Shown in pieces: positions 21,913 to 31,084 of a stretch of DNA of 49,457 bases. Position numbers and translations under genes: made by a program. Location of the stretch: the NCBI GenBank assembly GCA_003427395.1, contig BFEA01000037.1, positions 1,730,982 through 1,780,438 of the forward strand, given 5' to 3'. The notes beneath the pieces were generated by a model. That model had not been told where the DNA came from and made no database searches. It saw only the letters and a program-made list of their open reading frames with translations. The first letter of the stretch is position 1, and each line of letters starts with the position of its first letter. The DNA comes from Chara braunii (lineage: Eukaryota; Streptophyta; Charophyceae; Charales; Characeae).

Positions 21913-22846
21913 TGAGGCATAAGGCCCCAACGAGCCTCTTTTTGGCCCCGTGAGCAGCACTGTCGTCCGCCCTAAGTGAAGGCGGGCCCGACCAAGAGGC
22001 CTATTTTTCGGCCACCACACAACTGGGGAAATTCAAGCAATTGCGTAGCACTAGTTGGTTGAGAGCGTCCAGGCCCTGGCTGCCTTTTTGTACACAACCG
22101 AGGCAGGCCTTGGGCAAGATACACAACATGGCCCAAACACAGGCTGCGGGCAGTTGGGCACAGGCAACCGTCACAGGCCCTGGGCCTGATCCGTTTGGAC
22201 CAGGGCTCAGCCTCTCGGGGCCCTCCCAGAAGCTTCTAGGCAGGGGACTCAGACCAGGCAGGCCACAGGCAGCAAGCAGGCCACTTCGATTTAGGAAAGT
22301 GCCTACCCTCGCATTCGACATTCATGCACTGGCTGCATGCTGCGCAAGCGCTGCTGCGCTAATCGCTGGCCAGGCCCACGCGCTCACGGGCAAGCTGGAT
22401 GAGCAGGCAGCCATAGCCGAGCTGCGCTGCACTATGCTGAATGGGGCGCATGGTGGTCCTTGGGTGCATGTGGCATTTGTGAGTGGTCCGAGGATCGAGG
22501 TTGTGAGTGATACGAGTGACATACCTGGTGCTTGAGGCGAACGACATTGGGCGAGATCTGCTCGTACTTCGGGGAGTTGTTGATGTCACTAGCTGCATTG
22601 TAGATAGGCTAAATATGATCTTCCATTTGTAGTTTGGGTGCAAAGCGTTAAATAGGAAGTCGACATTGGTTCTTTGTTGATGATGATGAGACTATTCCAA
22701 CACTACCACTTATGAGCCTTTGTTGTGCTCTTATTTGGTGGAACTCGTGTTGCAATTATGCTTTTGGTTCGAGGTCACGACTCTCTGGTTACATGTGTAT
22801 GATGCTGCTTGGTTTCTGGAGTTGGCTATCACTCATTTTCCTTGCA
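21913..22846 (+). mobile_element. Element C 5' LTR
   Basis: TG...CA boundaries are fixed by comparison with the 3' LTR. Near its start it holds a GC-rich hairpin, CCGCCCTAAGTGAAGGCGGG, shared with the LTRs of D and E. Many substitutions separate it from the 3' LTR, so the element is not recent. Confidence 0.92.
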
Positions 22847-22849
22847 ATT

Positions 22850-22862
22850 TGGTATCGGAGTT
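22850..22862 (+). promoter_or_regulatory. Element C primer binding site
   Basis: TGGTATCGGAGTT lies three bases after the LTR end. It matches the initiator tRNA-Met type. Confidence 0.88.
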
Positions 22863-24097
22863 GTGGTACGTTGCGCTAATCTAGTGCTTGTCTTCTGCCT
22901 ATGTGGTACATGCACGTGGTTTGCTGGGCAAGCGGTCGTGGGAGGTGTGTAGTGAGGAGGGCGAAGGCAAGCAGGCGAGCCAGGTGGAGAGGGGATCGCC
23001 AGGAAGGCTATGAGATGATATGGGTGTTCGCAGTGGGATGAGAACTATCTGATGTGCGATTGATGCTGAGGTGGAACGGCGGTGTAATGGTGGTTGTGTA
23101 GGAGTGATTGGTTATTATAATTGATATCATGTTATTTGGTGAGAATATCTGTGGTTGGGGGAAGCTATTTTGAGGTATGTTGCTTATTGACCCTTTTCAA
23201 CACTTCTTACCGTGGGGATGTGTGTTCTATCTTGAGAGTCCTCTAATGTGACGAGTCGCGTGCGCTCAACCTTGAGAGTTGGCATTGTTCACGTGGAGCA
23301 TCTGGAAGGGAGGGCGGAGCTATCTGAAGGGCCCTAGACAAAGCACTGGGTCACGGTCCCATGCCAACCCACCGAGAGTAGAGCATGCATGCTTTGCTGC
23401 TTTGTCCTTTGTCTGCTCGCTGCGCTGATAGATGGGTTATGAGGGGCAGGCCAGACCTACAGGAGAGACGAGTATCGGGCGTCTATAAATAAGCACCGAC
23501 GGGGTACCTTCCATTGGCTGTGATCGTCGTCGTGTCTTCGACGTTAAATAATCCTTGAGGACTTCGTTGGCCATCCTTAAATGCCTCTTCATCAGCCAAT
23601 CGGTCGATGTAAGGCTCGCTACACGCAAGCGTAAACATTGTGCAGGGCTGGCCAACTCAGCATACACTCGGGGCACAAGGGTGGGTTGTGTGCACAACAC
23701 GCACACTATCTGGATCGCTCAGGAACGCTGACATCAAGTGACATTCAGGAAGAATTGAGGGGAGGGTAGATTCCAGGTGATAGGTTCGGGACCATTTCCA
23801 TTCTGTCAACAACCCAATAAATGATTCTATTTTATTTTGACTAGTTAGATGTTACAACCATTGACATCTGACAGACAGCATAGGTAACACAGTTTCTCCT
23901 CATCTGCTTTCTGTTTGCGGACTAGTAAAAAAAAAATAGCTTCGTTTGTAGGAATCTGAATTTACCTGTTGGACCCAACTGTGTATACTCTGACATAGCC
24001 ACCAATTAATTATTTATTTATTTTAAATTGGTCTGTACACTATGTTGCGATAAGCAACTAGTGTTCTAGTGCAGATCGTGTACAATGCTGTAGCTTA
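22863..24097 (+). other. Element C leader with a conserved TATA-like box
   Basis: This 1.2-kb segment has no coding signal but is alignable with the leaders of D (38724-39969) and E (47727-49003). Shared blocks include GGGTCACGGT(C)CCATGCCAACCC, a TATAAAT at 23484-23490, and CTGTGATCGTCGTC followed by ACGTTAAATAAT. Conservation of blocks across diverged copies suggests a functional RNA or promoter element of the family; this is inference. Confidence 0.7.
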
Positions 24098-24997
24098 TGA
24101 GTGACAGGGAAAACACTAGCGAGGATGATAGGATATTGCAATGAGCAAGGCGCCCAATAGCCCACATGGCATTAGGACCCGAGGGTGACAGACTCAGGTT
24201 CCGCCAGCTTAGGGAGAGACAGCAGCAGGAGCGGAGAGCTAGGGCCACAGAGGCAAGCAGGGTATTCGCAAGCGAAGCTGCTACTTCAACAGCCATGGCC
24301 ACAGTTGCGAAGCAACGCTCCCAGGCCAGTAGTTCAGGGACTGTAGGGGCGACGATTGCACAGACCCTGAGTCAGTCCGTTGGCGTCATGGCAAACCAAC
24401 AGTTATTGTCGACCCCTGAGGAGGTCGCCATACAATGAGCAGTTGTTCGCGAGGCACAACTACAGCAGGCTTTAGGGGAGATAAAGGTGGAGGCAAAGAA
24501 AATGATTGGAAGAAGAGCAAGGATGCAACGGAGACAAACGGATGTTAGCGAGTTAAAGGAGATGGATTTGACAAATATGGATGACGATGTGAGGACCCAG
24601 CGGGCAGTCGTGCTAGATGTAGTAGAAATGCAGGACCACCAAACGACTCTCTTACAGGACATTCAGAGGAGCCTGGCCATGCTGGTTGGGCGAGTTCAAA
24701 CAACACCATCACCATCAGGGCCTGGTGCCTCGCCTGTGGTACAACCTCCTCCTTTCGTCCCACCGGTGACTGAAGTATCCCCATTTGTAGTCACTCCAGC
24801 ATCGGTACAGGCCGCTTCCTAAGTATGCCTTTGACAGGCGGGTTCTCAGCAGGTATTAGTGTACAAATTCCTATACAGATAGTGTATTCCCAACCTCCGT
24901 TACAGACTGCTGTAACTGGGCAGCCTGCTGTCTCGCAGTCAACACAGTCGCAGCGCACACAGCCTCAGCAGCAGCTAGTGCAGCAGCCTACGCCCCA
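24098..24997 (+). pseudogene. gag: Element C gag, N-terminal part
   Basis: It starts MSDRENTSEDDRILQ and meets TGA at 24143 (D has RSARRP here). It continues HMALGPEGDRLRFRQLRERQ with an Arg/Gln-rich helix, another TGA near 24436, and ARMQRRQTDVSELKEMDLT, then a Pro/Val-rich segment. A frame change near 24820 leads to [16 protein letters not shown] and a Gln-rich stretch. The coding sequence is cut at 24998 by mitochondrial DNA. Element D gag at 39970 is the intact guide for this region. Confidence 0.82.
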
Positions 24998-25180
24998 GAA
25001 TTGGGTCAATTACGTTTATTAGAAGTAGATAATCGAGTGGTTGTACCAGCCAAAACTCATTTACGTATGACTATAACATTTGTTGATGTACTTCACAGTT
25101 GGGCAGTACCTTCCTTAGGTGTCAAATGTGATGTCGTACTTGGTCGTTTAAATCAGACTTCCATCTTTATCAAACAAGAT
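24998..25180 (+). pseudogene. cox2: cox2 fragment (cytochrome c oxidase subunit 2)
   Basis: The translation [20 protein letters not shown], then [16 protein letters not shown] and LNQTSIFIK, matches the copper-binding domain region of mitochondrial cox2, including the first CuA ligand His in the LHSWAVP motif. The reading stays open but loses similarity after SIFIK, before the GQCSELCG copper motif, so it is a truncated fragment. Cox2 accepts electrons from cytochrome c in complex IV. Confidence 0.95.
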
Positions 25181-25207
25181 CCGTTCATGTATGTTAATTT
25201 ACGGATA

Positions 25208-25505
25208 ATGAATTTAGTATTGAAAATAATTATCGAGGAAGCTCGAATTCATTTTTTGTGGATTTTTATTTGTTTTGTTTTCACTTTATTGACTTGTTAT
25301 TGTTTCTCAGAAGAATTTGTTTTTTTTATTAGCTAAACCTTGTCTTGTTCTACGCATAGGAAAACCATCATTTATTTGCACACAAATGACTGAAGCTTTG
25401 AAAACATGTATGCAAATTTCCCTATGCTTCACCCTTTTTTTTTGTTTTCCTTTTTTCAATTATCAAATTTGTTGTTCCTACGGGTTAACGATTCAAGTCG
25501 GATAG
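25208..25505 (+). pseudogene. mttB: mttB/tatC fragment (mitochondrial Sec-independent translocase)
   Basis: From ATG 25208 the translation gives [19 protein letters not shown], then [11 protein letters not shown], and after a slip in a T run near 25317-25325 [33 protein letters not shown] and FFCFPFFNYQI. This is the hydrophobic multi-pass start of plant mitochondrial mttB, including the conserved EE..FFLLAKP and TEAL/F.TY.QISL blocks. Only about the first 100 residues are present and the frame is broken once. Confidence 0.85.
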
Positions 25506-25510
25506 TGAGC

Positions 25511-25590
25511 ATACTCGCTTGGTGAAAATGGTAAACACGACAGACTAAAACACTTCGTCGGTTCGTCGGTTCGAGCGAGTCGGGACCACG
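25511..25590 (+). pseudogene. Degenerate tRNA-Leu-like sequence
   Basis: TTGGTGAAAATGGTAAACACG resembles the D arm of organellar tRNA-Leu (TGGTGAAATGGTAGACACG). GACTAAAAC is close to a UAA anticodon loop with one base missing, and TCGGTTCGAGC resembles the T arm. The acceptor stem does not pair well, so this is a decayed copy at best. Confidence 0.4.
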
Positions 25591-25662
25591 GCGAATATAA
25601 CTTAATAGGTTAAAGTGTCAGATTGTGAATTTGAAAACACGGGTTCAACTCCCATTATTCCC
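25591..25662 (+). tRNA. trnH: tRNA-His (GUG), mitochondrial-derived
   Basis: The 72-nt sequence folds into a cloverleaf. The acceptor GCGAATA/TATTCCC has one mismatch. The anticodon stem TCAGA/TTTGA encloses the loop TTGTGAA with anticodon GUG, and the T loop is GGGTTCAACTCCC. It is probably inert in the nucleus because it arrived with organelle DNA, and the acceptor mismatch hints at decay. Confidence 0.85.
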
Positions 25663-25929
25663 CTCTTGCATCTGAACTCTGGCGAGCCTAAATCTAGCCA
25701 AAGCTGGCGTCAAGACAATTATTCATTGACTGAAGTCAATGAATCTAAGTTAATTGATTCAAACAACCACATAAAGAGTGAGTTGGGTACAACATATAAA
25801 CAAAAAATTGTTGAGATATAGAAACTTTTTCTGAAGTAGTACTTTTTATATCCATGTTGATTAACCAAAAGTATAATGATATTGACCATATAATAAGACA
25901 AGATTCTTTTGAGATTCTAAATAGGATAC

Positions 25930-26305
25930 AGTTTTAACAAGTACGTCAACAACCAATTTGTCTCGTAAATCGGACCAATGTAAAACAATTATTTTAGGAT
26001 CTCTTCTGGGAGATGGTTCACTCAAAATATTCAATAAGAATGCAAGATTCTTTATTCGACATAGCCAAATTTAAGAAGAATATTTTTTATGGAAGGCTAG
26101 TGCACTGCAAGAAATACCATCTTCGGCACCTTCTGAAAAAAATGGTTATAGTCAAAATACAAAATTGTTATTTCAAAGTCGTGCTCTCCCTCAACTAATA
26201 GAAATTCATAAAACAACACATGACAAAAATAAATTAGTTATTCGACGTCGATGGTTGAATCATCTTACACCATTGTCATTAGCTATCTCTTGGTACACAG
26301 GCTGA
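25930..26305 (+). pseudogene. LAGLIDADG homing endonuclease pseudogene
   Basis: In one frame the translation includes NLSRKSDQCKT, the LAGLIDADG-type motif ILGSLLGDGSL (25991-26023), NARFFIRHSQI, a TAA stop at 26072-26074, then EEYFLWKASALQEI, YSQNTKLLFQSRALPQL, HKTTHDKNKLVIRRRWLNHL and TPLSLAISW. Spacing and motifs match the organellar LAGLIDADG family of intron-encoded or free-standing endonucleases. Only one motif is seen before the insert ends, so the C-terminal half is missing. Its place beside mitochondrial genes points to a mitochondrial origin. Confidence 0.85.
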
Positions 26306-26311
26306 GTGGCG

Positions 26312-26825
26312 CAGGGCCTTCTTGCTAAACAAAGGAAAGTTATGCATATTGATGTTTGCCTCACCCGCCAACTGATTCCTGAGTGGCATGGGAAGACACC
26401 TCAAGTAATGGGTAAGTAAGACTTGGGGGTCATATCGTACTCCAGGTACACAGATAAGACGCTCCACTGCGTCTGTGGCATCCCTTACTGACTTAAACGC
26501 TCTAGAGCTTAAAGTCAGGATTGCATCGGTGGCCTTTTGGGCCTTCTGCGGATCATGCCACCTTTCCTCCACCAACTTGAGGAAGTCGTCCTGTTTCTGG
26601 TTGACTGCCCAAGCGCGGAAGTCATGACCGTATCCCTGTAGTTGCACTAACCCGCTTAACCATCTCATTGCACTCCCCTCAAGGTAGGAGGCAGCCACAA
26701 GCACTTCCTCGTGCGACAAGGTCAATTTACACTTTACGTAGACTGGCACTGACCTCAACCGTGTGTCAAGGTCTTCGCCCCTCTTATCCCCTGAGAAGGG
26801 TTTAGGTGAGACGATGGTAGTCTTT
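26312..26825 (-). pseudogene. gag: Inverted segment of element C gag (capsid part)
   Basis: On the minus strand it reads KTTIVSPKPFSGDKRGEDLD, LRSVPVYVKCKLTLSHEEVL, ASYLEGSAMRWLSGLVQLQG and so on to NINMHNFPLFSKKAL. These match element D's plus-strand gag at about 40915-41415. All surrounding gag and pol of C is on the plus strand, so about 510 bases were flipped in place. It retains the Retrotrans_gag-like pattern. About 110 bases present in D between 41415 and 41525 are missing here. Confidence 0.92.
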
Positions 26826-27481
26826 AGAACCCACAACGATGGTTCCACCATCAAATTGGATGAAGGGGGAGTAGGTTCAAAGGCAAGCAGCATGGAGGCT
26901 TCAGGGGGTGGAATAGTCGTTGCCTCTGTTCAGAAAGGTAAGGCGACCGGTCGACGTCCAGGAGGCTCCCAGTCTAGGAGTCAAGTTGACCCTAACGCTC
27001 CTCCACGGGAGAAAGCGGGTCTCACAAAGGACGTGTGGAGAGACCGATACACCCGGCAGACTTGTATTCGTTGTGACCAATATGGCCAGTTCAAGTGTCA
27101 GAACAAGAAGGTGACCGAATAGATCCCACCTACAATGGGGCAGGCTACGGGATCCTCCGCTTCCCAGGGTAGTAATGTTGCCAGCAGTTCTGGCACCGCC
27201 TCGAAAAACACATCGGGCCAGTAGGAATGATAGTTCTTCCTACTCGACAGACTTGTATTCGTTGTGGCCAATATGGCCATAACCAGTTCCAAGTGTCAGA
27301 ACAAGAAGGTGACCGAAGAGATCCCACCTACAATGGGGCAGGCTACGGGATCCTCCGCTTCCCAGGGTAGTAATGTTGCCAGCAGTTCTGGCACCGCCTC
27401 GAAAAACACGGCGGGCCAGTAGGAATGATAGTTCTTCCTACTAGGGTCGAGGTGGTGGACGCACCCTCACCATCTTGAGAG
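26826..27481 (+). pseudogene. gag: Element C gag, nucleocapsid part with duplicated zinc knuckle
   Basis: It resumes on the plus strand with NDGSTIKLDEGGVG and a basic RPGGSQSRSQVDPNAP segment. A zinc knuckle near 27062-27100 reads CIRCDQYGQFKC, two residues shorter than D's CIRCGQYGHNQFKC and lacking the His. A 191-bp tandem duplication starting at 27057 and 27248 brings a second knuckle that keeps the His but has a one-base insertion. Stop TAG at 27120-27122. Confidence 0.85.
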
Positions 27482-28010
27482 ATGGTCCAAGCTACTGACT
27501 TCGTAGTCGTCCAGCAAACACATTCAGACCCATTGATCCTCTGTTCGATGAATGTCTTTGAACCCTTAGAGGAGCTAGAGGAGGAGTGGTCTAGATCAGA
27601 CCCGCTAACTTCTTGGACGGCCATGGCCAAAGCCCCTAAGGGTGAGTTGTTCGTTGGCAAGATAGTCATTGGCGGCCACAAGGCCGGGGCCTATTATGAC
27701 ACTTGCTCGACGCGAAACTTTATTAGTCGCGCGTGCGTTGAGAGGCTGCGCTTACAGGGGCAAGTGCAGCGCCTGAGTCGACATTTGGAGTCGACCTGTG
27801 TCAACAAACAGCGCCTAGTCGTCACAGACTACCTTAAAGACATAAAGTGTCTATTCCCGTATGCAGAAGGGGAACTGAGACATCGAGTCTCGTTCCTAGT
27901 CAGCGATGATCTCCCAATGGACATCCTGTTGGGTATGTACTATCTTTCGGTTGCACAGCCCCAGTTTGACCGGGACCGAAAAGTGGTCAAACACACTTTG
28001 CCCTGACGGG
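27482..28010 (+). pseudogene. pol: Element C protease-like domain with D-T-C motif
   Basis: The open frame contains ELFVGKIVIGGHKAGAYYDT and CSTRNFISRACVERLRL, then ELRHRVSFLVSDDLPMDILLGMYYL. Position and the final ILLGM hallmark identify the retropepsin domain, but the catalytic D-[ST]-G is D-T-C (27698-27706). Element D has the same D-T-C, so the change predates the split of C and D. Confidence 0.85.
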
Positions 28011-28066
28011 GGACCGCTAGATTACGTAAGTTTAAGGCTAATAGTCTGATCGATTCCTACACATGC

Positions 28067-29545
28067 ATGTGTGCGACCGCGTTCTATAATTATTATAAGA
28101 AAAACCCGGAGGTGGGTATATACTTAGTTTACGTCTCTGCAGCAGGCAAGCCGGTGAAAATGTCGTCGGAGATAGAGGGAGTAGTCGCTAAATACCGTGA
28201 TCTATTTGAAGAGCCAAAAGGGGTTGTTGAGACGGAGGTCGTCCACACGATAGAGACTATTTTAGGGTCTAGTATTCCGAAGGGTAGGATCTATCGGATG
28301 TCTCCAGCAAAGCTCGATGAGCTCCGCACAACTCAAGGAACTCATAGAGAAGGGTTGGATCCAGCCTAGCGTATCCCCTTACAGATCTCCAGTCTTATTT
28401 GTACCGAAGAAGGGGGGAACCTTGAGGATGCGCATTGACTATAGGGGCCTCATTGCCACCACTATTAAGAACAAAGAGCCCCTACTGCGCATCGATGACT
28501 TGTTGGACTGAGTGCGAGGGTGCCAGTACTTCAGTAAGATAAATCTGAAGTCTGGGTACCATCAAATTGCAATACGGCCCGAGGATCAACACGAAACCGT
28601 TTTTCATACCAGATACGGTCTGTACGAGTTTGTGGTGATGCCTTTCAGCCTTTGCAATGCTCCTGGCACCTTTCATCACGCCATGAATCGGATCTTTCAT
28701 GAATACTTGGACAACTTTGTCATCGTGTACCTCGATGACATACTTATCTTTAGTAGGATTGTCGAGGAGCACGTTGGTCACTTAGACAAAGTCCTTGGCC
28801 TCCTTCGACTGCACCAGTTCAAGATCAACGGGGAGAAATGCGAGTTTGGCCGCACCCGGATCTTGTACCCGGGTCATGAGACGCCCGCGGAGGGATTGAA
28901 GCCCGATGACGCGAAGGTGGCCAGCATTCGCTACTGGCCGCGTTCTCAGTCTGTGACTGAGATGAGGTCCTTCTTAGGGATGACCGACTACTACCACAAT
29001 TTTGTCAAGAATTATAGCATAGTGGCCGCCCCTTTGACGGACCTGACCCGCCTTGACACCCCATGGGAGTGGACAAACAGGTGTGAGGCTGCCTTCAAAC
29101 ATCTGAAGCATGTTCTGACACACCACGAGGTCTTGAAACTTCCTGATCCTGACAAACCATTTATAGTAACCACTGATGCTAGCCAATATGGTATAGGCGT
29201 CGTGCTCGCGCAGCAGGAGGGGCCAAAGTTGAGGCCTGTTCAGTACATGTCCAAAAAAATGCCCTCTCGGAAGTTGGCTAATTCCACCTATGAGAAGGAG
29301 CTCTATGCGATCTATAAAGCGCTTACCCGCTGGAGGCACTACCTCCTTGGGAGGTTCTTCTACGTCCGGACTGATCATTAGACCCTATAGTGAATGAGAA
29401 CCCAGCCAGTGCTCTCCGATGCGTTGAAAAGATGGATCGAAGTCATTGAGCCATATGACTTCTAACCTCAGTACATTAAAGGAGACTACAACAGAGCCCC
29501 GCGTAGGCCAGACGTCCTCGGTGCGCTGACGATGTTACTCGTTCT
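28067..29545 (+). pseudogene. pol: Element C reverse transcriptase and RNase H
   Basis: It starts with the RT N-terminus in one frame (KYRDLFEEPKGVVETEVVHT, then [17 protein letters not shown]). It shifts near 28320 to [20 protein letters not shown], meets a TGA near 28508-28511, and then runs open for 289 codons through [20 protein letters not shown] (YLDD 28728-28739), FIVTTDASQYGIGVVLAQQE and STYEKELYAIYKALTRWRHY to a stop near 29380. The RNase H tail continues with further stops (DALKRWIEVIE). Catalytic YLDD and TDAS are preserved. Confidence 0.9.
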
Positions 29546-30525
29546 TTGGTGGAAGCCTATCACGAGGATCCGTTTATGGCTGAGATCGTACGCAGACTCG
29601 AGACGAAGGACAAAGTGACTTCTGTCGAGTTTGAGTTGGTCAATGGCCTGCTGTTCCTTGAGAAGGCTGGGATTAAACGCTTGTGTGTGCCTAATCGGGA
29701 GTCTTTGCGTAGTTTATTTTTAGGCGAGTGTCATGAGGCCACCGAACATTTTGCGTATAGGAAGACTGCAGCGAACTTGTTGCAGCGGTTCTGGTGGCCC
29801 ACAATGATGAAAGATGCAAAGTTGCACGTGGAGACTTGTCAAGTGTGTCAGAGAGAAGCCACGAACACAGGCCCCTCTTGGGCTTCTCAAGCCCCTTCCG
29901 ATTCCGAAAAGGCTCGGTGAGAGCCTGTCTATGGATTTCATGGACACACTGGTCACCAGCAAGAGCGGCATGCGATATGTCTATGTCATTGTGGATAGGT
30001 TTAGTAAGCATGCTAGGTGAGTCGTAATGCCTGCTACCGCTAAGACCGAGTACGTGATCAAGTTGTTTAAAGAGAATTGGGGCAGAGACTTTGGACTCCC
30101 AAAGTCTATTGTGAATGCCCGGGATGTCCGATTCACCAGCGAGTTGTGGAAGGCTGCAGCTGCAGAACAAGGAACTGCAGATGACTTATAGGAACCACCG
30201 AGAGGCAAACGGGCAAGCAGAGCAGCTAAACTGCGTTGTACAACACATGTTGAGGCGTTATATCAAGCCTAATCAGGTGGATTGGGATGAGAAATTGGCT
30301 CTCATGGTCAGTCTGTATAACAACGCCGTGCACAACGCAACAGGGGTGAGTCCTAACAGCTTGCTACTGACTTTCAAGCCTACACTGCCTCTCGACTTTC
30401 TACTACCTGAAAACCAGCTGACTGCTACACCAGGCACTTTAGAATTCGCTTATCGATATGAGCGCATGATGCAGAAAGCTGTACAAGAAATGCACAAGGC
30501 ACATGCGGTCGATGATAGAGTCTGA
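29546..30525 (+). pseudogene. pol: Element C integrase
   Basis: The first frame holds KRLCVPNRESLRSLFLGECH, HFAYRKTAANLLQRFWWP and ETCQVCQRE, the His and Cys zinc ligands. After a shift, SMDFMDTLVTSKSGMRYVYV carries the first catalytic Asp. A stop near 30018 and further shifts follow. The later frame from 30115 carries EANGQAEQLN with the catalytic Glu and WDEKLALMVSLYNNAVH. The second Asp region near 30110 reads NAR where D has SDR, so that Asp is lost. Confidence 0.85.
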
Positions 30526-31084
30526 AAACAAACACTGCCGCCCATCTACATTTCAGGTAGGGGACAGAGTCTGGGTCAAGTCCTTAGAACTGGGACAGGA
30601 GCACGAGATCTCCCGCAAGCCCGTGCCACAGGACTTTGGACCATGGAAGGTTCTTGATGTTGTCGGGGTTGATCCGGATGGGCCGTCATATGTAATCCGG
30701 ATCCCTGGTCACCCTCGTAATTACCCTGTCTTCCACGCCTCCAAACTTGCACCTTTCGAAGAAACTGATCAGTTTCCCTCTCGTCTCTCAATGCTGCCCC
30801 CAACCATGGATGGAGAGGTCGACATCGACGACATCCTGGACCACAGGGAAATGCCAATTCCAAGACCAACCGGCAGGGGACGTCCTCCTAAGAAGCTGCA
30901 ATATCGCGTTCGGTTCAGACATCACACTGATCCTAAGAAGGACAGATGGTTTACCCGGGAGGAACTAATGCAGACCGCTCCACAGGCTATCACTCACTAC
31001 GAGAAGTTACTGCAGAAGGGAAAGCGCCAGATTGAGGAAAGGAACTTCTCAGAGGACTGTCGAAGTATGGAGGAGGGAATGTGA
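30526..31084 (+). pseudogene. pol: Element C integrase C-terminus with chromodomain-like tail
   Basis: The frame beginning near 30503 runs open to TGA 31082-31084, overlapping the first bases of the 3' LTR. It shows FQVGDRVWVKSLELGQEHEI, YPVFHASKLAPF and DIDDILDHREMP...RGRPPKKLQYRVRF...DRWFTREELMQ. The last block resembles a chromodomain (hydrophobic-DxR-x-Y-xVRF...W), as in Gy1, A, B and D. Confidence 0.85.

Larger units (their letters stand above)
24998..26311 (+). other. Nuclear insertion of mitochondrial DNA (NUMT)
   Basis: AT-rich DNA begins abruptly at GAATTGGGTCAATTACG (cox2) inside gag. It carries in order a cox2 fragment, mttB, a degenerate tRNA-Leu-like sequence, a tRNA-His and a LAGLIDADG endonuclease pseudogene. 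It ends near 26297-26311, next to an inverted piece of the same gag. Element D at 40830-40910 shows uninterrupted gag at the matching place. The cox2 fragment ends mid-gene just before mttB, so the insert may be a mosaic of several mitochondrial pieces or come from a rearranged mitochondrial genome. Confidence 0.92.

Noticed and set aside
22040-22075. Pol III A box in GCCAGTTGGTTGAGTG-like sequence of C, D and E LTRs
   Set aside because: The resemblance to a tRNA D arm is short, no B box lies at the right distance, and the LTR context explains its repetition.
25511-25590. Functional tRNA-Leu
   Set aside because: The acceptor stem does not pair and the anticodon loop lacks a base; kept only as a degenerate tRNA-like sequence.
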